From the NCBI RefSeq assembly GCF_009711135.1, contig NZ_WMIC01000010.1, forward strand, positions 62,001-126,000: a stretch of 64,000 nucleotides of DNA, read 5' to 3'. A model generated the notes under the pieces. That model was not told the origin of the DNA. It saw only the letters and a list, made by a program, of their open reading frames with translations, and searched no databases. Position numbers and translations under genes: made by a program. Source of the DNA: Flavobacterium sp. LC2016-01. Lineage in GTDB: Bacteria; Bacteroidota; Bacteroidia; Flavobacteriales; Flavobacteriaceae. The stretch's first letter is position 1; every line of letters begins with the position of its first letter. Shown here in pieces: positions 18,094-27,483 of this stretch.

Positions 18094-18414
18094 TTATGAA
18101 TGTGTAGAAAGCTTTTTGATCATTTCTGCAGAAATCGCATCAGCATAAATTCCAAATGCGCTGGTTAAAACTCCTTTTATATTATAGATTTCAGAGATAA
18201 TTCCGTAAACAATATCTTCATCGCCGGGATCTGTATCTCCTTCAAAACGAAATAAATATTCGATTTTGAATTCTTCGGGAGACATACTCTGGGTGTTGCT
18301 ATTATAGCGGATACAGTTTTCGTCAAGATTAAAATTTTCGGTAAAACCTTGCTGATTCAGCCATTGTAAAGCTTCGGTAACCGTATCAAAAGCGGGTTGT
18401 TGTGTTGAACTCAT
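18094..18414 (-). CDS. Small conserved hypothetical protein
   Basis: This is a protein of about 106 residues from the preferred ATG at 18414 (MSSTQQPAFDTV); a start at 18453 would add an unlikely aromatic-rich leader. The sequence YNSNTQSMSPEEFKIEYLF, FEGDTDPGDEDIVYGI and GVLTSAFGIYADAISAEMI matches a short, widespread Bacteroidota family. That family is often labelled phosphoribosylpyrophosphate synthetase in databases, although it is far too short for that enzyme and lacks its motifs. It has no signal peptide or membrane segment. Function is unknown. Confidence 0.75.
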   Translation of the reverse strand: MSSTQQPAFDTVTEALQWLNQQGFTENFNLDENCIRYNSNTQSMSPEEFKIEYLFRFEGDTDPGDEDIVYGIISEIYNIKGVLTSAFGIYADAISAEMIKKLSTHS

Positions 18415-18486
18415 AGTTAGAAAAATTTTAAACTGCCCATAAAAGCGAGCCATTAAAGGCAGTTTGGATTAATTTTAGGAAGATAT

Positions 18487-19305
18487 TTATGCTTTAATGA
18501 AAGCCAAAATATCGTTATTGATTGTTTCTGCTTCTGTAGTTGGCATACCATGAGGAAAACCCGGATACGAAATTAATTTTCCGTTTTTCAAAAGTGCGGC
18601 AGCTTTAGGTGCCTGATTGTAAGGAACGATTTGATCATCTTCTCCGTGTAAAACCAAAACAGGAATATCTAAACTTTTAAGATCTTCTGTAAAATCGGAT
18701 TCTGAGAACGCTTTAATTCCATCGTGATGAGCTAAAACTGATCCCATCATTCCTTGACGCCACCAATTGTGTTTGATACCTTCTTGAACGGTTTGTCCTT
18801 CGCGGTTCCATCCGTAAAATGGAATTGGAAAATCATAAAAATATTGCGCTCTGTTAAATGCAGTTCCTTGTCTGATTTCATCAAAAATAGATAATGGCAC
18901 ACCTTCAGGATTTGTTTCACTTTGAATCATAATTGGTGTTACCGCGCTAATAATTACTGCTTTTGCAACACGGCCTTTTCCATATTTTGCTGCATAACGA
19001 ATTACTTCACCGCCGCCAGTTGAGTGGCCAATATGAATTGCATTTTTTAAATCAAGAGACGCTGTCAATTCTGCAATGTCTGCTGCGTAAGTTTCCATAT
19101 TATTTCCTTCTGAAGTTTGGCTAGAACGACCGTGTCCGCGTCTGTCATGTGCAATAACTCTATATCCTTGTTTTAGGAAAAACATCATTTGGGCATCCCA
19201 GTCATCACCTGATAATGGCCATCCGTGGTGAAAAACTATTGGTTGTCCTGTTCCCCAATCTTTGTAAAAAATTTCTGTTCCGTCTTGTGTTTTAAATGTG
19301 CTCAT
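18487..19305 (-). CDS. Alpha/beta hydrolase, non-heme chloroperoxidase-like
   Basis: This is a cytoplasmic serine hydrolase of 272 residues. The segment HHGWPLSGDDWDAQM is the hallmark of cofactor-free chloroperoxidase/esterase enzymes. The triad is S95 in HIGHSTGGGE, the acid in LHGEDDQIVP and the histidine in GFPHGMPT. These enzymes are esterases that can also make peracids. The promoter carries the same operator and spacing as the ring-cleaving dioxygenase gene, so the two are probably induced together by an electrophile or aromatic compound (inference). It is transcribed divergently from the GH43 operon across a 1-kb gap. Confidence 0.88.
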   Translation of the reverse strand: MSTFKTQDGTEIFYKDWGTGQPIVFHHGWPLSGDDWDAQMMFFLKQGYRVIAHDRRGHGRSSQTSEGNNMETYAADIAELTASLDLKNAIHIGHSTGGGEVIRYAAKYGKGRVAKAVIISAVTPIMIQSETNPEGVPLSIFDEIRQGTAFNRAQYFYDFPIPFYGWNREGQTVQEGIKHNWWRQGMMGSVLAHHDGIKAFSESDFTEDLKSLDIPVLVLHGEDDQIVPYNQAPKAAALLKNGKLISYPGFPHGMPTTEAETINNDILAFIKA

Positions 19306-19407
19306 TTTTTTATGGTTTTAGGTTATTAAATATTTAGAGTTAAATGTCAAAACTTGTATTGTGATTAAATCTATTTTTGATTTAAAAGCTGTTGTGAATT
19401 TCTTTTA

Positions 19408-19455
19408 CAAACTTACAGTAGGTGCGAAAGTTTGTTGATTAATCTAGATTAAGAA
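19408..19455 (-). promoter_or_regulatory. Promoter and shared operator of the chloroperoxidase-like gene
   Basis: On the minus strand, TAAGTTTG (19408-19415) is the -7 element. The repeat GATTAATCTAGATTAAGAA (plus-strand reading, 19437-19455) lies 21 bases upstream and contains the perfect 14-bp palindrome TTAATCTAGATTAA. The dioxygenase promoter at 10786-10833 has the same layout. Confidence 0.7.
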
Positions 19456-19490
19456 AAATGTTAATTTTCTAGTTGATCTATTTAATATTT

Positions 19491-19508
19491 AAAAAGCGGC
19501 TGCTTTTT
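19491..19508. terminator. Orphan terminator-like hairpin
   Basis: A 7-bp stem AAAAAGC/GCTTTTT with a 4-base loop ends in a T-run on either strand. No intact gene reads into it, so it may be left from a lost gene. Confidence 0.45.
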
Positions 19509-19613
19509 GAGTTGAAATATTTAATGCTTCGTCTTAAATAGACAAAGTTTTTAACTATTCAAATTCAAATTAGCTGCACTAATTTTGTGCGTATTCTTAG
19601 ATTGGAGGACTTG

Positions 19614-19676
19614 TAAGAAAGATAATTTCTCTAGGTTTAAGCTTATCTGCTGTATTCATGTTTACATCTTGTTAAT
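19614..19676 (+). pseudogene. Remnant of a lipoprotein signal peptide
   Basis: The frame reads VRKIISLGLSLSAVFMFTSC and then a stop. This is a complete lipoprotein signal with lipobox, lacking an ATG and ended right after the cysteine. Downstream to about 19910, patches such as KATVFYIAEEKQ and LLADETIKTIDQYEN, broken by stops, may be the rest of the decayed gene. The family is unknown. Confidence 0.5.
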
Positions 19677-20212
19677 TAATTGAATGTCAGATATAAACCA
19701 ATGAGTATGCCGAAAGCAAAAAGAGCCTAGAATTAAAGATTTATCGTTTTATTAAACTGTTTCAGTTACGATATATCGTAAAATTATGATTTATAATTGT
19801 TATATGATATAAAAAAGCAACAGTATTTTATATTGCAGAAGAAAAACAATAAAAAAATAATCTTTTAGCAGATGAAACCATCAAAACTATTGACCAATAT
19901 GAGAATTAGTAATTTAAAAAAGTAAATTTCTTTATACTTAAATAGCTGAACATTGATAGGTAGTTCTAGATAGTTATAATTTTTCCATGAAAGCTGTATT
20001 ATGGAAGCCCTTTTATAATACAATGCATTTTTTCCACTTTCATCATCTTATATTAAAAAGGGGTGAAGCATTTCTCATCGATATTTTCTGAATTTGTAAG
20101 TATTGCTGTTTCTGGGATTGAATTAGTTCAAAGCATAAAATTTTAGGGGTTTTGTTACATAATGTATTTTTTATCTCTACTATTTTTATTGATATGTAAA
20201 AAAAATAACAAA

Positions 20213-20249
20213 ACAACCGGTTGTGTATTGAATTGTTTTTTTATATTTG
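20213..20249 (+). promoter_or_regulatory. GH43-operon promoter with palindromic operator
   Basis: The perfect palindrome ACAACCGGTTGT (20213-20224) contains the -33 TTG (20221-20223). After an 18-base spacer comes the -7 element TATATTTG (20242-20249). AAATACACTTATT just downstream is shared with the GH97 promoter at 57311-57346. An operator lying on the -33 element suggests repression by a LacI-like dimer (inference). Confidence 0.75.
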
Positions 20250-20365
20250 TTAAAAATACACTTATTAATTCGCTTCAAATTGAAATGGAGCTGTATTTAT
20301 TTTAATTGATTTTTTTAATATCAAAACCACATTTAAAAAGAATATCAATAATTAAGATTAACAAA

Positions 20366-22105
20366 ATGAACCAAAAGCAAATTTTTTCCTTATCGTTATT
20401 ATCAGTATTTTTTCTTCTTTCCTTTAATGGAATAACAATTAAAAACAATTTAATAAATAGTCAAATTGCAAGTATGCCTATTTTTTCAAATGTTGTTTAT
20501 ACAGGCGATGATCATATTTATAAAAATAATCCTTTAAAACCAGACGAGTTTTATTCCCCAATTTTACAAGGATGTTATCCTGATCCGGCTATTACAAGAA
20601 AAGGAGATGACTATTATATGGCCTGTTCTTCATTTGCCATGTTTCCCGGAGTGCCCATTTTTCATTCTAAAGATCTGGTAAATTGGACAGATCTTGGAGG
20701 TGTACTTAATAAAGTTTCAGAATTCAATCCTCACGATACCGGAATTAGCCAGGGAGTATACGCGCCGGGCATAACTTATAATCCGCATAATGATACCTTT
20801 TATATGATCGTAACCGCCTTTACAGGAGGAATGGGCAACATTATCGTAAAAACGAAAGATCCTATGAAGGGATGGGGAAGTCCCATAAAATTAGATTTTA
20901 ATGGAATTGATCCTTGTATCTTCTTTGATGATAACGGAAAAGGATATATTGTTCATAACGATGCCCCAGATAAAGGAAAAGAATTGTATGAAGGCCATCG
21001 TGTCATTAAAGTTTGGGAATATGATGTTGTAAATGATAAAGTAATTCCGGGCACAGATAAAATTATAGTAGATGGAGGCGTAGATCTTTCTAAAAAACCA
21101 ATTTGGATTGAGGCTCCTCATTTATATAAAAAAGACGGCCGTTATTATTTAATGTGTGCAGAAGGCGGTACTGGTGATAATCATAGTGAAGTTGTTTTTA
21201 TCAGCGATAGTCCGAAGGGACCTTTTAAACCCGCGTCAAATAACCCGATTCTTACGCAAAGATATTTTCCAAAGAACAGGACTGATAAAGTGGACTGGGC
21301 GGGGCATGCCGATTTAGTTCAGGGACCTGATAATAAATATTATGGGGTGTTTCTGGGCATTCGTCCTAATGATAAAGACAGGGTAAATACCGGACGCGAA
21401 ACTTTTATGTTGCCTGTAGATTGGTCCGGAGTTTTTCCAGTTTTTGAAAACGGATTAGTTCCTCTCGAACCAAAAATGAAAATGCCTAAAGGAGTTACTG
21501 AAAATAAAACCGGCAAGGACGGATTTTTCCCTAATGGAAATTTTACGTTTACGGAAAACTTTACATCTGAAAAATTAGATTACAGATGGATAGGGCTTAG
21601 AGGACCTCGCGAAAACTTTATTTCAGTAACCAAAAAAGGACTAGAAATTAAGCCTTTTGCGGTAAACATTAAAGAAGTCAAACCCACTTCGACACTTTTT
21701 TATAGACAACAACACAATACTTTTTCTTTTGCGACAACAATAGATTATCAACCCGTATCTGAAAAGGATTTGGCTGGAATTGTTTGTTTGCAGAACGAAC
21801 GCTTTAATTATGTTTTTGGGGTAACCAAGAAAGGAAAAGACACTTATTTACTATTGGAAAGAACAGAAAAAGGTGAATCAAAAATTATCGCAAGCACTAA
21901 AATTGAAATCAAAAAAAATATACGTCTGCAGGTAAAAGCAACAGGAGACAGTTACCAATTTAGTTATGCTCTAAATGGCGTTAATTTTGAAAATTTAGGT
22001 GGAAGCGTTTCTGGGGATATTCTTTCAACAAATGTGGCAGGAGGTTTTACAGGCGCATTGGTTGGATTATATGCTACCACGGCAAATGATGCTCGCGCAG
22101 AATAA
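20366..22105 (+). CDS. Glycoside hydrolase family 43 (beta-xylosidase/arabinofuranosidase type)
   Basis: This is a secreted five-bladed propeller hydrolase of about 579 residues. The ATG at 20366 (MNQKQIFSLSLLS) is preferred because it begins the signal peptide; the frame extends upstream only through a TTG. The catalytic triad is visible: base D73 in YPDPAI, D182 in GIDPCIFFDD and acid E249 in WIEAPHLYKK. A C-terminal beta-sandwich (about residues 390-579) is typical of xylan-acting GH43 enzymes. Expected activity is removal of xylose or arabinose from xylan oligosaccharides. It is the first gene of an operon with an esterase, GH95 and GH3, about 110 bases after the predicted transcription start. 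Confidence 0.9.
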   Translation: MNQKQIFSLSLLSVFFLLSFNGITIKNNLINSQIASMPIFSNVVYTGDDHIYKNNPLKPDEFYSPILQGCYPDPAITRKGDDYYMACSSFAMFPGVPIFHSKDLVNWTDLGGVLNKVSEFNPHDTGISQGVYAPGITYNPHNDTFYMIVTAFTGGMGNIIVKTKDPMKGWGSPIKLDFNGIDPCIFFDDNGKGYIVHNDAPDKGKELYEGHRVIKVWEYDVVNDKVIPGTDKIIVDGGVDLSKKPIWIEAPHLYKKDGRYYLMCAEGGTGDNHSEVVFISDSPKGPFKPASNNPILTQRYFPKNRTDKVDWAGHADLVQGPDNKYYGVFLGIRPNDKDRVNTGRETFMLPVDWSGVFPVFENGLVPLEPKMKMPKGVTENKTGKDGFFPNGNFTFTENFTSEKLDYRWIGLRGPRENFISVTKKGLEIKPFAVNIKEVKPTSTLFYRQQHNTFSFATTIDYQPVSEKDLAGIVCLQNERFNYVFGVTKKGKDTYLLLERTEKGESKIIASTKIEIKKNIRLQVKATGDSYQFSYALNGVNFENLGGSVSGDILSTNVAGGFTGALVGLYATTANDARAE

Positions 22106-22180
22106 AAAGCGAGAACTGTAGAAATGATTTAACATTCAGCATTTAAACAATAATTTTTGACATTAAAATAGCACTATATA

Positions 22181-24898
22181 ATGAAATCAATAATTAGATT
22201 TTTCGCGTTTGCTGTTCTTTTTTTGATAGGACAAAAAGGATATTCTCAAGATCCAAATTTTCATGTGTACTTAAGTTTTGGCCAATCAAATATGGAGGGT
22301 TATGCTAAAATTGAACCTCAGGATATTACTGCAGTTGATGATCGGTTTCAGGTTTTGCAAACGGTAGATTGTCCGGAAATATCACGTTCAAAAGGCAATT
22401 GGTATACGGCTATTCCGCCATTATGCCGTTGTACTACCGGATTGACACCGATGGATTATTTTGGCAGAACTTTGGTGGCCAATCTTCCAAAAAATATAAA
22501 AATCGGGATTATAAATGTAGCGGTTGGAGGCTGTAAAATCGAACTTTTTGATCAAAACAAAACAGCAGAGTATGTTGCAACCGCACCAGATTGGATGAAA
22601 GGAATTCTGAAGCAGTACAACGACAATCCGTATCAAAGACTGGTAGAAATGGCGAAGATTGCTCAAAAGAAAGGTGTAATCAAAGGAATTTTACTGCATC
22701 AGGGTGAATCTAATACGGGTGATACACTTTGGCCTCAAAAGGTAAAAATTGTGTACGATAACTTAATAAAAGATCTTAATCTGGATCCCAAAAAAGTGCC
22801 ATTACTTTCCGGAGAAACCGTAAATGACGATCAGAAGGGTAAATGCGGGAGCATGAACAAAATTATTGCGACACTACCAAAAACAATACCGAATTCCTAT
22901 GTAATTTCATCAAGCGGATGTACTGCTGAACCCGATTTTTTGCATTTTAATGCCAATGGCTACAGGGAATTAGGAAGACGTTATGCTGATAATATGCTTT
23001 CGCTTTTGGGATATAAAATCTCAGAAGGCAAATCACCTTTAAGAGTGCAGGCTCCTGTCGGTTTTGATCAATTAAATTCAAACATACCATTAGGGAAAAT
23101 AGAAACCATTAGTTACCCGTCCAAAACGGTTGGTACTGATAGAAAGGTGACTATTTATACGCCTCCGGGTTTCAATACAAAGAAAAAATACGCTGTTTTA
23201 TATCTTTTACATGGAATTGGCGGAGATGAAAAAGAATGGCTCAATGGTGGAACTCCGCAGATTATATTGGACAATCTTTACGCAGAAGGAAAATTAGAAC
23301 CGATGATTGTGGTGATGCCAAACGGCAGGGCTATGAAGGATGATAGTGCTACCGGAAATATAATGGCGCCCGACAAAGTACAAGCTTTTGCGACATTTGA
23401 AAAAGATTTGTTGACGGATCTAATTCCGTTTATCGAAAAAAAATATCCAGTTTATAAAGACCGAGAACATCGTGCTATTGCCGGTTTGTCTATGGGCGGA
23501 GGACAATCTCTGAATTTCGGATTAGGGAATTTAGACAAATTTGCATGGGTTGGCGCATTCTCTGCGGCACCGAATACCAAAATGCCCCAAGAATTGCTTC
23601 CGAATCCAGAAGAAGCAAAAAAGAAATTAAAACTGCTTTGGATTTCCTGTGGTGATAATGACTGGCTTATCGAAAATAGCAGAAGAACCCATGATTATTT
23701 GTATAAAAATGATGTGCCTCATATCTATTATATTGAGCCGGGAGTTCATGATTTTAAGGTATGGAAAAACGGTTTGTATATGTTTTCGCAATTCTTATTT
23801 AAGCCTGTTGATCAAGCTGTTTTTACATCCTATACCCTTTTAGGAGATCCGGCCCAAACGAATATCCGCAATGCAAAGTATCCGCAAATATTGCCTGACA
23901 ATCGTGTAGTTTTTAAAGTTAAAGCTCCAGAAGCTTTAAAAGTGCAAATTGATCTAGGCAGAAAATACGATATGGCAAGGGACTCAGAGGGTTTATGGAC
24001 CGTTACTACTGATGTAATCAATAAAGGATTTAATTATTACTCTTTGCTGATTGATGGTGTAGCTGTAGCCGATCCTTCAAGCGAAACCTTTTATGGTATG
24101 GGACGCATGGCCAGCGGTATTGAAATTCCGAACAAAGAAGGTGATTTTTATGCCTTAAAAATGGTGCCGCACGGAGATATCAGAATTAAAAAATATTTTT
24201 CAAAAGCAACTAATTCCTGGTGCGAAATGTACGTTTATACACCACCGGGTTATGAAAATGCTTCCGAAAAATATCCTGTTTTATATTTATTGCATGGAGG
24301 CGGTGAAGACCAAACCGGATGGGCCACTCAGGGTAAGGCAAATTTAATTCTAGACAATTTAATAGCTGAAAAGAAAGCAAAACCAATGGTAATCGTAATG
24401 CTGGACGGCAATATGGGAAATACCGGAGGAGTTGCCGGATTTAATGAAAATGCCTTGAAATCTTTTGAAAATGAATTAAAAACGGGAGCAATCCCTTTTG
24501 TAGAAAGTAATTTTAAAGTAGCAACAGACGCTAAAAACAGAGCTTTGGCCGGATTATCAATGGGAGGTTTGCAGACACTTTACGCAGGGATTAAAAACTC
24601 AGATATGTTTTCAAGCATTGGTGTATTTAGCTCTGGCTGGTGGGCCAACAATCAAACTTTATCAGCACCTCAATATGAGTTTATGAAAAACAATGCTGTA
24701 GCCATTAATTCAAACATTAAAGAATTTTGGATTTCAATGGGCGGTAAGGAAGATATCGCTTATGAAAACTGCAAAATAATGATGAGCAAGTTTGATCAAA
24801 TGGGCATTAAATATCAATACAGTGAGTATTCTGGAGGTCATACCTGGCCGGTATGGAGACACGATTTATTCATGTTTGCTCCTTTGTTATTTAATTAA
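22181..24898 (+). CDS. Three-domain esterase: SASA-type acetylesterase plus two CE1-like domains
   Basis: This is a secreted 905-residue multi-enzyme. After a signal peptide ending YSQ, residues 27-280 form a sialate-O-acetylesterase/CE6-like SGNH domain with FGQSNMEG (S36) and LLHQGESNTGD. Residues of about 310-550 form a CE1 esterase with LLHGIGGD, nucleophile S437 in GLSMGG and HDFKVW. A CBM48-like linker domain follows, then a second CE1 domain from about 670 with LLHGGGED, S793 in GLSMGG and GGHTWPVW. The combination points to removal of acetyl and feruloyl groups from arabinoxylan. It lies 75 bases after the GH43. Confidence 0.88.
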   Translation: MKSIIRFFAFAVLFLIGQKGYSQDPNFHVYLSFGQSNMEGYAKIEPQDITAVDDRFQVLQTVDCPEISRSKGNWYTAIPPLCRCTTGLTPMDYFGRTLVANLPKNIKIGIINVAVGGCKIELFDQNKTAEYVATAPDWMKGILKQYNDNPYQRLVEMAKIAQKKGVIKGILLHQGESNTGDTLWPQKVKIVYDNLIKDLNLDPKKVPLLSGETVNDDQKGKCGSMNKIIATLPKTIPNSYVISSSGCTAEPDFLHFNANGYRELGRRYADNMLSLLGYKISEGKSPLRVQAPVGFDQLNSNIPLGKIETISYPSKTVGTDRKVTIYTPPGFNTKKKYAVLYLLHGIGGDEKEWLNGGTPQIILDNLYAEGKLEPMIVVMPNGRAMKDDSATGNIMAPDKVQAFATFEKDLLTDLIPFIEKKYPVYKDREHRAIAGLSMGGGQSLNFGLGNLDKFAWVGAFSAAPNTKMPQELLPNPEEAKKKLKLLWISCGDNDWLIENSRRTHDYLYKNDVPHIYYIEPGVHDFKVWKNGLYMFSQFLFKPVDQAVFTSYTLLGDPAQTNIRNAKYPQILPDNRVVFKVKAPEALKVQIDLGRKYDMARDSEGLWTVTTDVINKGFNYYSLLIDGVAVADPSSETFYGMGRMASGIEIPNKEGDFYALKMVPHGDIRIKKYFSKATNSWCEMYVYTPPGYENASEKYPVLYLLHGGGEDQTGWATQGKANLILDNLIAEKKAKPMVIVMLDGNMGNTGGVAGFNENALKSFENELKTGAIPFVESNFKVATDAKNRALAGLSMGGLQTLYAGIKNSDMFSSIGVFSSGWWANNQTLSAPQYEFMKNNAVAINSNIKEFWISMGGKEDIAYENCKIMMSKFDQMGIKYQYSEYSGGHTWPVWRHDLFMFAPLLFN

Positions 24899-24938
24899 TT
24901 TATATGCGTCAATGAATCCCAAAAGACAAAAAAAAATT

Positions 24939-27404
24939 ATGAAAACCTATTTAATTGCCATAGTACTGTTTTTTGGAATTTCATTATCTGCACAACAGAC
25001 AAATGATCTAAAGCTTTGGTATAAAAATCCTGCCGGTGCAGTTTGGGAAAATGCCCTGCCAATTGGAAATGGCTTTCAAGGTGCTATGGTATATGGAAAT
25101 GTCGAGAAAGAAATTTTTCAATTAAATGAAGCAACCGTCTGGAGCGGAAGTCCAAATAGAAATGACAATCCCGACGCAAAACAAGCTTTGGGAGAAATAC
25201 GAAACCTTATTTTTCAGGGAGAATACAAAAAAGCTGAAAAACTGATCAACGAAAATATAATTACTAAAAAATCCCACGGACAGATGTTTCAGCCCGTAGG
25301 AAATTTAGAATTGAGTTTTCCTGATCAGCAAAACTTTACGGATTATTATCGCGAACTAGATATTGAGCGTGCCGTTACAAAAACAGTATATAAAGTACAA
25401 GACATTATCTATACCCGCGAAGCTTTTACGTCTTTTCCGGATCGTGTTTTAGTTATAAAACTTTCTGCTAATAAACCCGGAAAATTGTCGTTTACAACTG
25501 CTTTTACCTCGGAACATCAAAAACAGGAAATATCCGTTAACGGCAATAATGAATTATCACTTTCAGGCACAACAAGTGATCATGAAGGCATAGAAGGAAA
25601 GGTAAAATTTAATGCACTTGCAAAATTTAAAGTGAATGGTGGACGCATCATTGCGTCTGGGAATTCGATAAAAATTGAAGGTGCAGATTCTGTTTTGATT
25701 TATGTTTCTATTGCGACAAATTTTATCAATTACAAGGATATCAGTGGAAATGAAAAGTCACTTGCAAAATCTTTTTTGGATAAGGCATTGGATAAGGGTT
25801 ATGATAAAATGAAGAAAGCCCATGTTGCTTATTATCAAAAGTATTTTAAAAGAGTTAAACTTGAGTTAGGTTCAACTGTAGCATCTCAACTGCCGACAGA
25901 TCAGAGACTGGCTAATTTCAGAAATGTTTCAGATCCTTCTTTTGTAACACTTTATTATCAATACGGGCGATATTTATTGATTTCATCTTCACAACCGGGT
26001 GGCCAGCCGGCCAATCTGCAAGGTATTTGGAATCACAGCATGAATCCGGCATGGGACAGTAAATACACCATCAATATCAATACTGAGATGAATTACTGGC
26101 CCGCTGAGAAAACCAATTTATCAGAAATGCATGAACCTCTTTTAAAAATGATTGAGGAATTAGCTCAAACCGGAAAAGAAACTGCAAATGTAATGTACGG
26201 CGCTCGTGGCTGGATGGCGCATCACAATACGGATATATGGCGCATCAATGGAGCTGTCGACGGCGCAACTTGGGGAGTATGGAATGCAGGCGGGGGATGG
26301 CTAAGCCAGCATTTATGGGAACATTATCTTTATACGGGAGATAAAAATTATCTTAAATCAGTTTATGAAATACTGAAAGGAACGGCCGATTTTTATGCTG
26401 ATTTCTTAGTGAGAGATCCAACAAATGGCTGGCTGGTTGTAGTTCCTGGAAATTCGCCCGAAAATGCTCCGGAAGCACATCAAGGGTCATCGGTTACTGC
26501 CGGTTCCACGATGGATAATCAAATTGTATTTGATGTTTTTAGCACTGTAATTAAAGCATCAGAAGCATTAGGAAAAGATAAACAATATGCTGATAGTTTA
26601 AGAACATTAAGGAATATGCTTCCTCCGATGCAAATTGGAAAATACAATCAGCTTCAGGAATGGATAGATGATGTGGACAATCCCAAAGATAATCACCGTC
26701 ATATTTCGCATTTATACGGGTTATATCCTTCTAATCAGATTTCAGCATACCGAACTCCTGAACTTTTTGCTGCAGCAAAAAATACCTTACTGCAAAGAGG
26801 CGATATTTCCACAGGATGGAGTATGGGCTGGAAAGTGAATTGGTGGGCAAAAATGCAGGATGGAAATCATGCGTACAGTTTAATTCAAAATCAACTGACC
26901 CCGCTAGGTGTGAACAAAGACGGTGGAGGCACTTACAACAATCTTTTTGATGCACATCCTCCCTTTCAAATTGATGGAAATTTTGGCTGTACATCAGGAA
27001 TTACGGAAATGTTGATGCAAAGTTCAGATGATGCTATTCATTTGCTTCCCGCTTTGCCGGATTCTCTGAAAGAAGTTGGAACAATAAGTGGTTTGAAAGC
27101 ACGCGGAGGATTTGAAATTAAAGAGATGAAATGGAAAAACGGAAAATTAATAGCGGTCAGTATTCAGTCCAATCTTGGAGGAAACCTTAGATTGAGAACA
27201 CCAAATCAAATCATGGCTAAAAACAAGATGAGTTTTAAAATAGCTTCGGGAGCTAATTCAAATGTTTTTTATGAAACAAATGAGGTCAAAAAACCTGTTA
27301 TAACAAAAGAATCGACTATAAAACCTTTGGATATAGCGCCAACTTATTTGTATGATATTGCTACTGAAAAAGGGAAAGTATACCATTTTTCGATTAAGGA
27401 ATAG
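24939..27404 (+). CDS. Glycoside hydrolase family 95 (alpha-L-fucosidase/galactosidase type)
   Basis: This is a secreted 821-residue inverting glycosidase. The start at 24939 (MKTYLIAIVLFFG) begins the signal peptide; the longer frame would overlap the esterase gene. GH95 hallmarks are present: the N-terminal WENALPIGNGFQGAMVYG, NLQGIWN, the pair N379 and N381 in ININTEMNYW, acid E508 in GNSPENAPEAH and D679 in PPFQIDGNFG. Characterised members cleave alpha-1,2-L-fucose or alpha-L-galactose, the latter found on complex xylans and xyloglucan. In this operon an L-galactose or fucose side chain of hemicellulose is a likely target (inference). Confidence 0.92.
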   Translation: MKTYLIAIVLFFGISLSAQQTNDLKLWYKNPAGAVWENALPIGNGFQGAMVYGNVEKEIFQLNEATVWSGSPNRNDNPDAKQALGEIRNLIFQGEYKKAEKLINENIITKKSHGQMFQPVGNLELSFPDQQNFTDYYRELDIERAVTKTVYKVQDIIYTREAFTSFPDRVLVIKLSANKPGKLSFTTAFTSEHQKQEISVNGNNELSLSGTTSDHEGIEGKVKFNALAKFKVNGGRIIASGNSIKIEGADSVLIYVSIATNFINYKDISGNEKSLAKSFLDKALDKGYDKMKKAHVAYYQKYFKRVKLELGSTVASQLPTDQRLANFRNVSDPSFVTLYYQYGRYLLISSSQPGGQPANLQGIWNHSMNPAWDSKYTININTEMNYWPAEKTNLSEMHEPLLKMIEELAQTGKETANVMYGARGWMAHHNTDIWRINGAVDGATWGVWNAGGGWLSQHLWEHYLYTGDKNYLKSVYEILKGTADFYADFLVRDPTNGWLVVVPGNSPENAPEAHQGSSVTAGSTMDNQIVFDVFSTVIKASEALGKDKQYADSLRTLRNMLPPMQIGKYNQLQEWIDDVDNPKDNHRHISHLYGLYPSNQISAYRTPELFAAAKNTLLQRGDISTGWSMGWKVNWWAKMQDGNHAYSLIQNQLTPLGVNKDGGGTYNNLFDAHPPFQIDGNFGCTSGITEMLMQSSDDAIHLLPALPDSLKEVGTISGLKARGGFEIKEMKWKNGKLIAVSIQSNLGGNLRLRTPNQIMAKNKMSFKIASGANSNVFYETNEVKKPVITKESTIKPLDIAPTYLYDIATEKGKVYHFSIKE

Positions 27405-27483
27405 AATGAATCAAATGCAGTCAATTCAGTAGAAGCGACTTAGATTAAAAGATTTTTTTTAAAAATTTAAATTCAGAGAAAGC

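Larger units (their letters stand above)
19306..20365. other. 1-kb divergent intergenic region
   Basis: This gap holds the minus-strand hydrolase promoter/operator, an orphan hairpin, the lipoprotein remnant, a perfect 16-bp palindrome TTACGATATATCGTAA (19766-19781) and, at its right end, the promoter of the GH43 operon. No intact gene was found in it. Its base composition is very AT-rich. Confidence 0.7.

Noticed and set aside
24792..24938. Longer N-terminus for the GH95 enzyme, overlapping the esterase gene
   Set aside because: The ATG at 24939 starts a clear signal peptide; the extra 49 residues are the esterase 3' end read out of frame.
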